7,187 nt of DNA from Pirellulales bacterium (GTDB taxonomy: Bacteria > Planctomycetota > Planctomycetia > Pirellulales > Thermoguttaceae). Made by a program: the position numbers and the translations under genes. Positions within the stretch are counted from its first letter, which is position 1. The number at the start of each line of letters is the position of its first letter. This document shows positions 1 through 6,443 of the stretch, in pieces. The notes under the pieces were generated by a model. The model was not told where the DNA came from. It saw only the letters and a program-made list of their open reading frames with translations, and searched no databases. The stretch covers positions 1 to 7,187 of the forward strand of contig JAUWWA010000084.1 in NCBI GenBank assembly GCA_030617125.1. The letters are read 5' to 3'.

Positions 1-851
<851 letters not shown>

Positions 852-863
852 GGCAATTCTCCT
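852..863 (-). promoter_or_regulatory. ahcY ribosome binding site, copy 1 of a 12-base duplicated initiation sequence
   Basis: Read on the minus strand this is AGGAGAATTGCC directly before the GTG start of ahcY. The AGGAG core is well placed, and it decides the GTG start. It overlaps the TAG stop of the preceding gene by two bases. The same 12 bases precede the DUF1080 start at 1552-1563. Confidence 0.85.
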
Positions 864-1551
864 ACTTCAGTTCCTTGATTTTAATGTTGCGAAACCAGAT
901 GGGCGCGCCGGCGTGTTTGCCTTGCAGCCCGATCTTGCCCCGGGTCGGCAACTCGGCAAGCGGCTTGCTGAGCCACGGCGGGATCTTGGATCCGTCCGGG
1001 TTGGTCTTGTTGGACGTCCACTTGTTCATGTCCATCGACGTGACGCGCACGCCGTTGAGCACCACGTTGATTGTCTTGTCCATGCAGGTGATTGTAAAGC
1101 GATTCCAACGGCCGGGTTTCTTCACCACGCTCTTCGACGGCGCCAAGTGACCGAATATGGCGCCGCAGTGCCAACTCTTGGGCGCCTTGGCCCATTTCTC
1201 GGCGTAGTCGTCGGCGATCTGGATCTCCACGGAAGTGGGAATCCAGTTTTTCATGTTGCTGCAATAGACGAAGACACCGCTATTGGAGCCGGGCGCGGTC
1301 TTGAACTCGAGGTCCAAGATGAAGTTGTCGTAATCGCGGGTAGTCCAGATGGCCTTATCCTCACTGGCCGTGAGTTCGCCGTCGGATACCGTCCACACTC
1401 CCTGGGGCGCGGCGGCGTTGGAGAGATCCGGCGCAAACAGCGGTTCCCATCCGGTGGTGTCGGGATGTAACTTCGCGGGAACCTCCCGATCAGCCGCAGT
1501 GACCGCGCCTGCCAGAAGAGGCAAGACCAGTACCAATGAAAGACATTTCAT
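862..1551 (-). CDS. Secreted DUF1080 / 3-keto-disaccharide hydrolase family protein
   Basis: A 229-residue protein with an N-terminal signal peptide (Lys2, hydrophobic stretch about 4-16, likely cleavage after the AVTAA region near residue 19-20), so it acts outside the cytoplasm. The rest is one DUF1080 domain (PF06439, a concanavalin-like jelly-roll fold; some members hydrolyse 3-keto-glycosides). Typical signatures are visible: WEPLF near 35-39, [10 protein letters not shown] (51-60), [16 protein letters not shown] (81-96), VEIQIADD (108-115), GAIFG (130-134), [10 protein letters not shown] (147-156), LNGVRV (165-170), and the closing GKIGLQ...[11 protein letters not shown] block (205-228). 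The ATG at 1549-1551 is chosen because AAGGAG sits 7 bases upstream and the signal peptide begins there; an in-frame GTG at 1605 would add 18 residues ahead of the signal peptide. It is followed by ahcY after 10 bases. Substrate unknown; pairing with ahcY is unexplained. Confidence 0.93.
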   Translation of the reverse strand: MKCLSLVLVLPLLAGAVTAADREVPAKLHPDTTGWEPLFAPDLSNAAAPQGVWTVSDGELTASEDKAIWTTRDYDNFILDLEFKTAPGSNSGVFVYCSNMKNWIPTSVEIQIADDYAEKWAKAPKSWHCGAIFGHLAPSKSVVKKPGRWNRFTITCMDKTINVVLNGVRVTSMDMNKWTSNKTNPDGSKIPPWLSKPLAELPTRGKIGLQGKHAGAPIWFRNIKIKELK

Positions 1552-1563
1552 GGCAATTCTCCT
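1552..1563 (-). promoter_or_regulatory. DUF1080 gene ribosome binding site, copy 2 of the 12-base initiation sequence
   Basis: Minus-strand AGGAGAATTGCC immediately before ATG, identical over 12 bases to the sequence before ahcY. The strong AGGAG at 7-base spacing supports the ATG at 1551 rather than the upstream in-frame GTG at 1605. Confidence 0.85.
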
Positions 1564-1596
1564 TCCATCATGTTGTGGGATTTGTGGGTCACTCGC

Positions 1597-1643
1597 GAAT
1601 GCCACGGCTCATGGCGTTTCATTCTTGTGCACCGAACGCACAA
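1597..1643 (-). promoter_or_regulatory. Putative structured 5' leader of the DUF1080-ahcY operon
   Basis: Two adjacent inverted repeats lie between the predicted promoter and the DUF1080 start. The first is a perfect 6-base repeat, TTGTGC (1625-1630) and GCACAA (1638-1643) with a 7-base loop, at the expected transcript start. The second pairs 1601-1606 with 1610-1615 around a 3-base loop; its one imperfect position is a G-U wobble in the minus-strand transcript but an A-C mismatch in the plus-strand one, which favours a function in the minus-strand RNA. GAAT/ATTC (1597-1600 and 1621-1624) can close it further. It does not match the SAH riboswitch as I remember it. Could be an operator, an RNA structure, or chance. 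Confidence 0.35.
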
Positions 1644-1648
1644 AACAC

Positions 1649-1678
1649 ATGATAGGCACTGTACCCCCACCTTGGCAA
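1649..1678 (-). promoter_or_regulatory. Predicted sigma70-type promoter of the DUF1080-ahcY operon
   Basis: On the minus strand a -35 box TTGCCA (1673-1678) is separated by 18 bases from a -10 box TATCAT (1649-1654); each matches the consensus at 5 of 6 positions. Transcription would start near 1642, leaving a leader of about 90 bases before the ATG. A near-palindrome (1664-1683) overlaps the -35 box and is a possible operator. Confidence 0.5.
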
Positions 1679-1683
1679 GGGGG
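1664..1683. repeat. Imperfect inverted repeat overlapping the -35 box
   Basis: CCTT (1670-1673) and AAGG (1677-1680) flank GGC, and CCC/GGG extend the arms after an A bulge at 1669. No T-run follows on either strand, so it is not an intrinsic terminator. Its overlap with the predicted -35 box makes a repressor or activator site possible; the evidence is position only. Confidence 0.3.
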
Positions 1684-1762
1684 AAGCGCAACCGGACCTG
1701 AAAAAGAGACACCCCAGGTTTCCTGCGCTGTCAACGCCAGCAAACCCCGGGCGAAAATGGGC

Positions 1763-1784
1763 AAGAGGCAGCATGTCGCCTCTT
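1763..1784 (-). terminator. trpF: Probable terminator hairpin of trpF
   Basis: A perfect 7-base inverted repeat, AAGAGGC (1763-1769) and GCCTCTT (1778-1784) with an 8-base loop, begins 4 bases after the trpF stop. In the trpF direction the stem is followed by GCCCA and then TTTT (1754-1757), so the T-run is short and displaced. Position favours a terminator; the weak T-run lowers confidence. Confidence 0.45.
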
Positions 1785-1788
1785 CTGC

Positions 1789-2445
1789 TCAGAATGCTTG
1801 GCGGGCTGCGTGGACGAAGGCTTCGACTGCGGCCGGGTCCTTTTTGCCCGGGCTCGACTCCACGCCGCTGGCCGTGTCGACCGCCTCCGGGCGAACGGCG
1901 CCGATCGCCTCGCCCACGTTGCCCGGCCTCAACCCCCCAGCCAGAACCAGGGGCGGGAGCGGCCGATCGCCAACCGGCCGGTAGGTCTTCACGGCCGACC
2001 AGTCGGCCACCTGGCCCGTGCCACCGTAAACGCCCTTGCGGCAGGCGTCGACGAGCACCATCTTGGGCATCCGGCCGAGCGAATCGCAGTGACCGAGGTA
2101 CTCGCCGACCGGGAACATCCCATCCGGCCCGAGCCGGAACGCTTTGATCACGCGCCGGTCTCCCAGTTGCATCAGGAAGGTGGGCGGCTCGTCGCCGTGG
2201 AGTTGGATCAAGTCGAGCCCAAGCTGATCGAAAACCCGGCAAATCTCCGCGGCCTGGGCGTTGACGAACACACCGACCTTGACAATCGGCCGCGGCAAGG
2301 CGTCGACGATCTCTCGGGCCCGAGCGAAGTCGATGCATCGCGGGCTTTTCTCGTAGAAGTTCAGCCCGACGGCGTCGGCGCCCGCACGGGCGACCGCCAG
2401 GGCGTCTGCCACGTTCGTAATGCCGCAGATCTTGATGCGAAACAT
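1789..2445 (-). CDS. trpF: Phosphoribosylanthranilate isomerase
   Basis: Cytoplasmic TIM-barrel enzyme of tryptophan synthesis that converts N-(5'-phosphoribosyl)anthranilate to CdRP by an Amadori rearrangement. The 218 residues match the normal single-domain length. Motifs in order: KICGITN (5-11) with the catalytic Cys7, GLNFYEKSPR (27-36), VGVFVN (57-62), LDLIQLHGDE (77-86), KAFRL (101-105), LVDA (131-134) with the catalytic acid Asp133, GGTGQVADW (141-149), LAGGLRPGNV (168-177), and the phosphate-binding VDTASGVESSPGKKD (189-203). The ATG at 2443-2445 is preferred: it begins right before the first beta strand, and the longer in-frame ATG at 2520 lies upstream of the predicted promoter. 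The ribosome binding site is weak (GAAG, 6 bases upstream). No other trp gene is nearby, so it stands alone, with its own promoter and terminator, as in many genomes with scattered trp genes. Confidence 0.97.
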   Translation of the reverse strand: MFRIKICGITNVADALAVARAGADAVGLNFYEKSPRCIDFARAREIVDALPRPIVKVGVFVNAQAAEICRVFDQLGLDLIQLHGDEPPTFLMQLGDRRVIKAFRLGPDGMFPVGEYLGHCDSLGRMPKMVLVDACRKGVYGGTGQVADWSAVKTYRPVGDRPLPPLVLAGGLRPGNVGEAIGAVRPEAVDTASGVESSPGKKDPAAVEAFVHAARQAF

Positions 2446-2488
2446 CTCAAGCTTCAGTCCGTGATCCGTCGATCTCGAATTACAGCAG

Positions 2489-2517
2489 ATTGTATGCGCC
2501 GGCCCGCGCGTCGGCAA
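2489..2517 (-). promoter_or_regulatory. trpF: Predicted sigma70-type promoter of trpF
   Basis: On the minus strand TTGCCG (2512-2517) and TACAAT (2489-2494) are separated by 17 bases. The -10 box matches 5 of 6 consensus positions and the -35 box 4 of 6. The transcript would begin near 2482, giving a leader of roughly 37 bases. The 95-base region is divergent; no equally good promoter was found for the plus-strand gene at 2541. Confidence 0.55.
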
Positions 2518-2540
2518 CATCCTATTGATGGGAACCTGCG

Positions 2541-4025
2541 ATGAACAGAGGCGGCAACAAAGTACGACACATGGTCCGCACGAGACCTTCGTGGAAGCAG
2601 CACAAGCTGCTGTATGTCGTTGTCTTTGCCGCCATCGCGGGGACAGTCTACCTGTGGGGACCGCGAATGGCCGGGCAATCGGGACTTGTCGAGGACTACA
2701 CGGCCACCGCCACGCTCTGTGTGCAGATGCCCGTGCCGGAGACCCTAAACGCTGAAGAGGTCGAGCGATACATCGCCTCGCCGAAAAACTTGCAGCGGGC
2801 GCTGTTGCAGGTGGGCCGCACGATCATGCCGCGGTCGGAGGAAACGGCCGCCGACACGGCCGCGCGCGAAGCGCAGCGGCTATGTCGCGAAGTGCGGGTC
2901 GATACGGCCGAAACCTCCACGCCCGGCGAGTTGCGCGTCTCGATCACGCACCGCGAGCCGCTCCCGCAACACTGCACCTTCTTGGTCAACACCCTGGCCG
3001 AGCAATACGCGAGCGATTGCCGTGCCCAGTGGAAGGCGCGCACCCAGCGGGCGTATGTTGAAGCGCAAGAGATGCTGACCCGTGCGAAAGAGGAAATGCT
3101 CGCGGCCGACGAGCGGCTCGATGCGTTCCTCGAAGACATGTTGAAGCAACGCGAACCCTCGCCGCCGGAACTAATACCGTCGAAGCTGATGGCGGTGAAG
3201 CCGATCGCGGCGAAGCCGATACCACTTACGCCGCCGGTATTGGCGGCTCCGGCTGCGCCGTTGCTGGTCGACAATCCCGCATGGCTCGAACTCAGCGAGC
3301 AGTTGGAGCAGATACGGCAACGTCGCGAGCAGTTGCTCGCCGACCGCACGCCGCAGCATCCGCAGGTTCGTCAGACCGATCTTCGCATTGCGGCGCTTCA
3401 GAGGGAACTTGCACAAGTTGCGCCGAAGATACCCGGCACGCGGTCGCAGGTTGTAGGGCCAACGCTGCTGCCGACGCCGACCGAGGGAATACCTGTTGAG
3501 CAAGCGCCATCGCCGGCCGTCGAGCTTCCCGCCTCCGAGTCGGACGAACAGACACTGGCGCAGCAACGCGACACGGCGAGGAAGTTTCGCGAGTTGAAGG
3601 TGGCGGCGGATCGGACCGCGCGGGGGCACGATCGGGCGGTCCGCACGGAGCGCGAAGCCTGGCGCCGGTGCGGGCGAGAGCCGCGGATCGAGATCCATCG
3701 CGCCGCGCCGTTGGAAGTTGCCCACTCGGCCGAGTCCGACTTGGGGCTGTCCTTAGCCGCGATTCTGGCCGGCATGGTGGGCGTGACCGGCTTGGGAATG
3801 ATCTTCGCCGGCGCGGCCATGGAGCCGACCCTCGGCTCGATCGAGCAGGCTGAGGCCCTCCTTGGAATTCCCGTTATCGGCGCCATCCCCGAAGCCGCGC
3901 CGCAAGGCTGGCGATCCTCGGCACGACGGCGGCAGATGCTTCTGCGTGCAGCCACAATCCTCGGCGGACTGCTCCTGCTTGCCGCGCTGGCAGCCGCGGC
4001 GATCTACGCGCTGGCGCCCTGCTAG
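2541..4025 (+). CDS. Wzz/GumC-type polysaccharide co-polymerase (chain length determinant-like protein)
   Basis: A 494-residue inner-membrane protein expected to control chain length or export of an exopolysaccharide together with a partner ATPase/kinase. Membrane segments: about 22-40, 401-425 and 470-491. The stretch 41-400 would be periplasmic and mostly alpha-helical, with coiled-coil-like helices at about 165-203 and 247-292. The second contains DRTPQHPQV followed by LRIAALQREL, the usual HP-V signature of Wzz/GumC helices. After membrane segment 2 comes LGSIEQAEALLGIPVIGAIP (431-450), the conserved cytoplasmic link seen before the kinase domain in fused proteins; here no kinase domain follows. 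Proline-rich stretches interrupt the periplasmic part at 205-242 and 297-330, the first with a duplicated AxKPI. The third membrane segment at the very C-terminus is unusual for a Wzz. Start: GGGA lies 7 bases upstream of the ATG; Met11 (2571) is an alternative. It heads the plus-strand cluster and diverges from trpF. Confidence 0.85.
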   Translation: MNRGGNKVRHMVRTRPSWKQHKLLYVVVFAAIAGTVYLWGPRMAGQSGLVEDYTATATLCVQMPVPETLNAEEVERYIASPKNLQRALLQVGRTIMPRSEETAADTAAREAQRLCREVRVDTAETSTPGELRVSITHREPLPQHCTFLVNTLAEQYASDCRAQWKARTQRAYVEAQEMLTRAKEEMLAADERLDAFLEDMLKQREPSPPELIPSKLMAVKPIAAKPIPLTPPVLAAPAAPLLVDNPAWLELSEQLEQIRQRREQLLADRTPQHPQVRQTDLRIAALQRELAQVAPKIPGTRSQVVGPTLLPTPTEGIPVEQAPSPAVELPASESDEQTLAQQRDTARKFRELKVAADRTARGHDRAVRTEREAWRRCGREPRIEIHRAAPLEVAHSAESDLGLSLAAILAGMVGVTGLGMIFAGAAMEPTLGSIEQAEALLGIPVIGAIPEAAPQGWRSSARRRQMLLRAATILGGLLLLAALAAAAIYALAPC

Positions 4026-4221
4026 ACTCTGCATGTTGGACAAGGTAGGACGGATTTTCGGTCCGTCGTGCGCATTCATTCTCCATTCTCCATACCTTAC
4101 TGCTTCATCCTTCATCCCGCCGGTGCCGAATCTAGTGAAAGGACGCGTACACTCCGAAGTTGCGGCGAGGCGTCCGCCGAACGACGGCTCGGCCAGTCGG
4201 GCAATATGAGAAACATGCGTT
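4026..4221 (+). other. Intergenic region between co-polymerase and ATPase genes
   Basis: No gene is convincing here. It holds a short hairpin, GACGGA (4049-4054) with TCCGTC (4062-4067) and a 7-base loop, without a T-run, so at best a weak terminator. It also holds a pyrimidine-rich repeat tract (4071-4118) and a second inverted repeat, GGACGC (4141-4146) with GCGTCC (4170-4175). No clear promoter was found, so the downstream ATPase may be read from the co-polymerase promoter or from an unrecognised one. Confidence 0.5.
4071..4118. repeat. Pyrimidine-rich short tandem repeat tract
   Basis: Two tandem CATTCTC units (4077-4090) followed by CAT, then 10 bases later two tandem TTCATCC units (4104-4117). 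The reverse strand reads as a purine-rich GGATGAA/GAGAATG tract. Similar TTCATCC/GGATGAA tracts are, from memory, common between planctomycete genes; I could not check this. Confidence 0.55.
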
Positions 4222-5529
4222 ATGGATGACGGTTATTTCGATCTCGGCAGGCGGGCGTTCCCGTCCGTGCCTCAGGTCGATCGATATTTCCCCGCCGCGG
4301 CTATCGAGACCGCCCGGCAGACCTTGACCCGCTGCCTCCAACGCGGCGAGGGGCCGGGACTGGTTGTCGGACCCACGGGAACCGGAAAGAGCCTGCTGTG
4401 CCGCGTGCTGGCCGCGCAGTTGAAGGACTCGTTGCGGGTGGCGCTGCTTGCCGGCGGGCGGTTGAACAACCGGCGGGCATTGCTCCAGGCGATTCTGTAT
4501 GAGTTGAGCAGGCCATACCGCGGCATGGACGAAGGTGAAACCCGGTTGGCGCTTGTCGACTATCTGACCACTGAGGAGAATCGCCACGAGGGCATCGTCC
4601 TGCTGATCGACGAGGCGCACACGCTCCCGCTTCGCACACTCGAAGAGGTCCGGATGCTGACCAACCTGGTTCACGACGGGCGGCCGCTGGTTCGGTTGGT
4701 GTTACTCGGCGGCGCCGTACTGGAAGAGCGTTTCGCCAGCCCCAAGCTCGATTCGTTCAGCCAGCGTCTGGCGGCGCGGTGCTATTTGGAATCGTTCAAC
4801 CGAACTGAGACGCAGGACTACATTCGCGCCCAGGTTAATTCCGCCGGCGCCGCCGGCGAGGAAATCTTCCCGGACGAGACGTGCCGGAGCGTCTATCAAG
4901 CGACCGACGGGGTGCCGCGCTTGGTCAACCAGGTGTGCGATCACGCGCTGCTCTCGGCGTATGTGGCCAAGCGAGGGCAGATAGCTCCCTCGGACATCGA
5001 GGAGGCTTGGGCCGACTTGCAGCAATTGCCCACTCCGTGGAACGGAGAACCCGACGACGAAGGCGCCGCCGGCAACGTGATCGAGTTTGGCGGCCTGGAC
5101 GATTCGCCCAACGAAACCGGCGAGGCGGGCCTCGAGAAGTCCTCGTCCCCGGCGCTTCGGATTTCGCCGGGTCTGGACGAGTCGGACCTCGCGCGCGAGC
5201 CGGCCGAGCAACTCGGGCGGATCGAGAACCTGCTGGTCGACGCCGAGGAGGACTTCCAACCGGCCGGTTCGATCGCTCCCGAGGTGGAATTGACGTTCGA
5301 CGAACCCGGCTGCCCATTTCAGGAGAAGTTCCAGCACGAAGAGGTCGTCGCCGACCGCTACACCCATGGCGCGGGGCCGACAACCGGGGAACCTTCGCGT
5401 GCAGCGCGTCCACGGCAAGCGGAAGTAGCCGCCGAGCCTCGTTACGATGGCGTCGAGCCGGCACGTTCGATCGTTGCGGTTCGGCAGAACCAGTACGGCC
5501 GGTTGTTCGCGACGCTCCGCCGCGGTTGA
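4222..5529 (+). CDS. ExeA/GspA-type AAA+ ATPase with long acidic C-terminal tail
   Basis: A 435-residue predicted cytoplasmic ATPase. The N-terminal 270 residues form an AAA domain of the ExeA / exopolysaccharide-locus type: AFPSVPQVDRYFP entry block (12-24), Walker A GPTGTGKS (50-57), Walker B LLIDEAH (127-133), sensor-like LVLLGG (159-164), the FSQRLAARC arginine region (179-187), and the GVPRLVNQVCDHAL lid motif (230-243). Such ATPases sit beside Wzz-type and tyrosine-autokinase genes in exosortase-associated polysaccharide loci and are thought to energise assembly or export. Residues 271-435 are an acidic, Pro/Gly-rich tail with no peptidoglycan-binding domain; within it EVELTFDEPGCPF (354-366) and EEVVADRY (373-380) look less random than their surroundings, and the end is YGRLFATLRRG. 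The ATG at 4222 has only a weak ribosome binding site. A P-loop gene follows 68 bases downstream on the same strand, suggesting one operon. Confidence 0.88.
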   Translation: MDDGYFDLGRRAFPSVPQVDRYFPAAAIETARQTLTRCLQRGEGPGLVVGPTGTGKSLLCRVLAAQLKDSLRVALLAGGRLNNRRALLQAILYELSRPYRGMDEGETRLALVDYLTTEENRHEGIVLLIDEAHTLPLRTLEEVRMLTNLVHDGRPLVRLVLLGGAVLEERFASPKLDSFSQRLAARCYLESFNRTETQDYIRAQVNSAGAAGEEIFPDETCRSVYQATDGVPRLVNQVCDHALLSAYVAKRGQIAPSDIEEAWADLQQLPTPWNGEPDDEGAAGNVIEFGGLDDSPNETGEAGLEKSSSPALRISPGLDESDLAREPAEQLGRIENLLVDAEEDFQPAGSIAPEVELTFDEPGCPFQEKFQHEEVVADRYTHGAGPTTGEPSRAARPRQAEVAAEPRYDGVEPARSIVAVRQNQYGRLFATLRRG

Positions 5530-5597
5530 CGGTCAAACGCATGCCGCGGCGGACATGCCCGAGCCACATCGGCCGCAACCAGAAGAGAGCGCGAACG

Positions 5598-6443
5598 ATG
5601 AGTCGGATGCTCGAAGCGTTGAAACGGATCGAAGAGCGATCGCCACGGCCGCCGGAGCATGTCGATGAGGCGGTCGAAGCGGCGCTTGCGCGGGCGGAAG
5701 CCGCTGCGGAGGCTGCCGCCGACGAGTTGGGTGCCGACGAGTTGGGCGCCGACGAGTTGGGCGCCGACAAGTTGGGCGCCGACAAGTTGGGCGCCGTCGA
5801 GTCGGCCCCTGAAGAGGCGCCGGCCACTCGACCAACATGGCCGCCGCTGCAAAGCGAAGCACACCGGCGGGCTTTCGACGGACTAGCCGAGAAGGTGCTG
5901 GCGCAGTTGCCGCCGGGAAGGCCCGCATCGCTGATGTTTACCAGCCCGCTCGATGGCGACGGGAAGACGCAGACGCTGGTTTCGCTGGCCGGAGCGTTGA
6001 TCCAGCGCGCCGACGAGGAAATACTGCTGCTCGACGCCGACATGCGCAAGGCCGATCTGGCGGCGCGTATGGGCGTGGAAACGTCGGTCGGCCTGGCCGA
6101 CGTGTTGACCGGTGCGGCCGGTTGGCCAGAGGTGGTGCGCGGGACGATGCTACCACGATTGAACGTGCTGCCGGGCACGAAACGCTTCGCTGTGGATGGA
6201 CGAACGCCGGAAATAGTCAATCTCGAACCCCTGCTGGCGGAACTCGCCGAACACTACCGCCTGGTGTTGTTAGACACGTCTTCGCTCGCCCATCGCCAGG
6301 TAGCCCCGATGGGACGCTATTGCAGCGGCGTGTACCTGGTGGTGCGCCTGGGCCACACGCCGCGGCGAGCGGCACGCGAGGCGGCCATGGCGATCGAGGC
6401 GTGCGGCGGCCGGCTGCTCGGCAGCGTGGTGCTGGGATGTTAG
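5598..6443 (+). CDS. CpsD/CapB-like P-loop protein (BY-kinase-like) lacking a tyrosine tail
   Basis: A 281-residue soluble protein related to bacterial tyrosine kinases and ParA/MinD ATPases. The start MSRMLEALKRIEE (1-13) resembles the N-terminus of exopolysaccharide-locus autokinases. Residues 16-85 are an Ala/Glu/Pro linker with a five-fold ADELG/ADKLG repeat (41-65). The catalytic core follows: SEAHRRAFDGL (86-96), like the E-xx-R oligomerisation helix; Walker A SPLDGDGKT (116-124) with Lys123; Walker A' LLLDADMR (143-150); and Walker B LVLLDTSS (222-229), where BY-kinases normally have DTPP. The protein stops at GSVVLGC immediately after the last core strand, and its only tyrosines are 220, 241 and 246, all in the core, so the usual autophosphorylated tail is absent. 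ATG at 5598 is chosen by this N-terminus and an AGAGAG about 8 bases upstream; the frame is open further upstream but overlaps the ATPase gene. It probably partners the separate co-polymerase. Confidence 0.85.
   Translation: MSRMLEALKRIEERSPRPPEHVDEAVEAALARAEAAAEAAADELGADELGADELGADKLGADKLGAVESAPEEAPATRPTWPPLQSEAHRRAFDGLAEKVLAQLPPGRPASLMFTSPLDGDGKTQTLVSLAGALIQRADEEILLLDADMRKADLAARMGVETSVGLADVLTGAAGWPEVVRGTMLPRLNVLPGTKRFAVDGRTPEIVNLEPLLAELAEHYRLVLLDTSSLAHRQVAPMGRYCSGVYLVVRLGHTPRRAAREAAMAIEACGGRLLGSVVLGC
5718..5792 (+). repeat. Five-copy 15-base in-frame tandem repeat inside the kinase-like gene
   Basis: Five contiguous units of GCCGACGAGTTGGGC type encode ADELG three times then ADKLG twice. 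Units 2 and 3 are identical, unit 1 differs by one base (GGT), and units 4 and 5 are identical to each other with one G-to-A change. A decayed sixth unit follows at 5793-5807. Near identity at silent positions points to recent duplication by slippage; each unit adds five residues without changing the frame. Confidence 0.95.

Noticed and set aside
1552..1605. 18-residue N-terminal extension of the DUF1080 protein from a GTG start
   Set aside because: It would place polar residues before the signal peptide, and the inner ATG has the strong AGGAG ribosome binding site.
1552..1650. A known SAH riboswitch ahead of ahcY
   Set aside because: The leader does not show the conserved core I remember for that riboswitch, and it precedes DUF1080 rather than ahcY itself; a model search would settle it.
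2446..2520. 25-residue N-terminal extension of TrpF from the ATG at 2520
   Set aside because: That ATG lies upstream of the predicted promoter boxes, and family members begin directly with the KICGITN strand.
4049..4067. Hairpin after the co-polymerase gene as an intrinsic terminator
   Set aside because: The 6-base stem has no T-run behind it, so it is mentioned only as part of the intergenic region.
4033..4209. Small protein gene in the gap between co-polymerase and ATPase
   Set aside because: The frame has no ribosome binding site and its residues come from the short pyrimidine repeats, so it looks like translated intergenic repeat.
4881..5597. Upstream extension of the kinase-like frame by about 239 codons
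   Set aside because: The extension is Arg-rich, has no domain, and overlaps the well-supported ATPase gene; the start at 5598 gives the expected N-terminus.
4925..6220. Long minus-strand open frame (431 codons) opposite the ATPase and kinase-like genes
   Set aside because: It is Arg/Ser/Pro-rich with no recognisable motif and lies opposite two genes with clear P-loop motifs; long antisense frames are expected in DNA this GC-rich.
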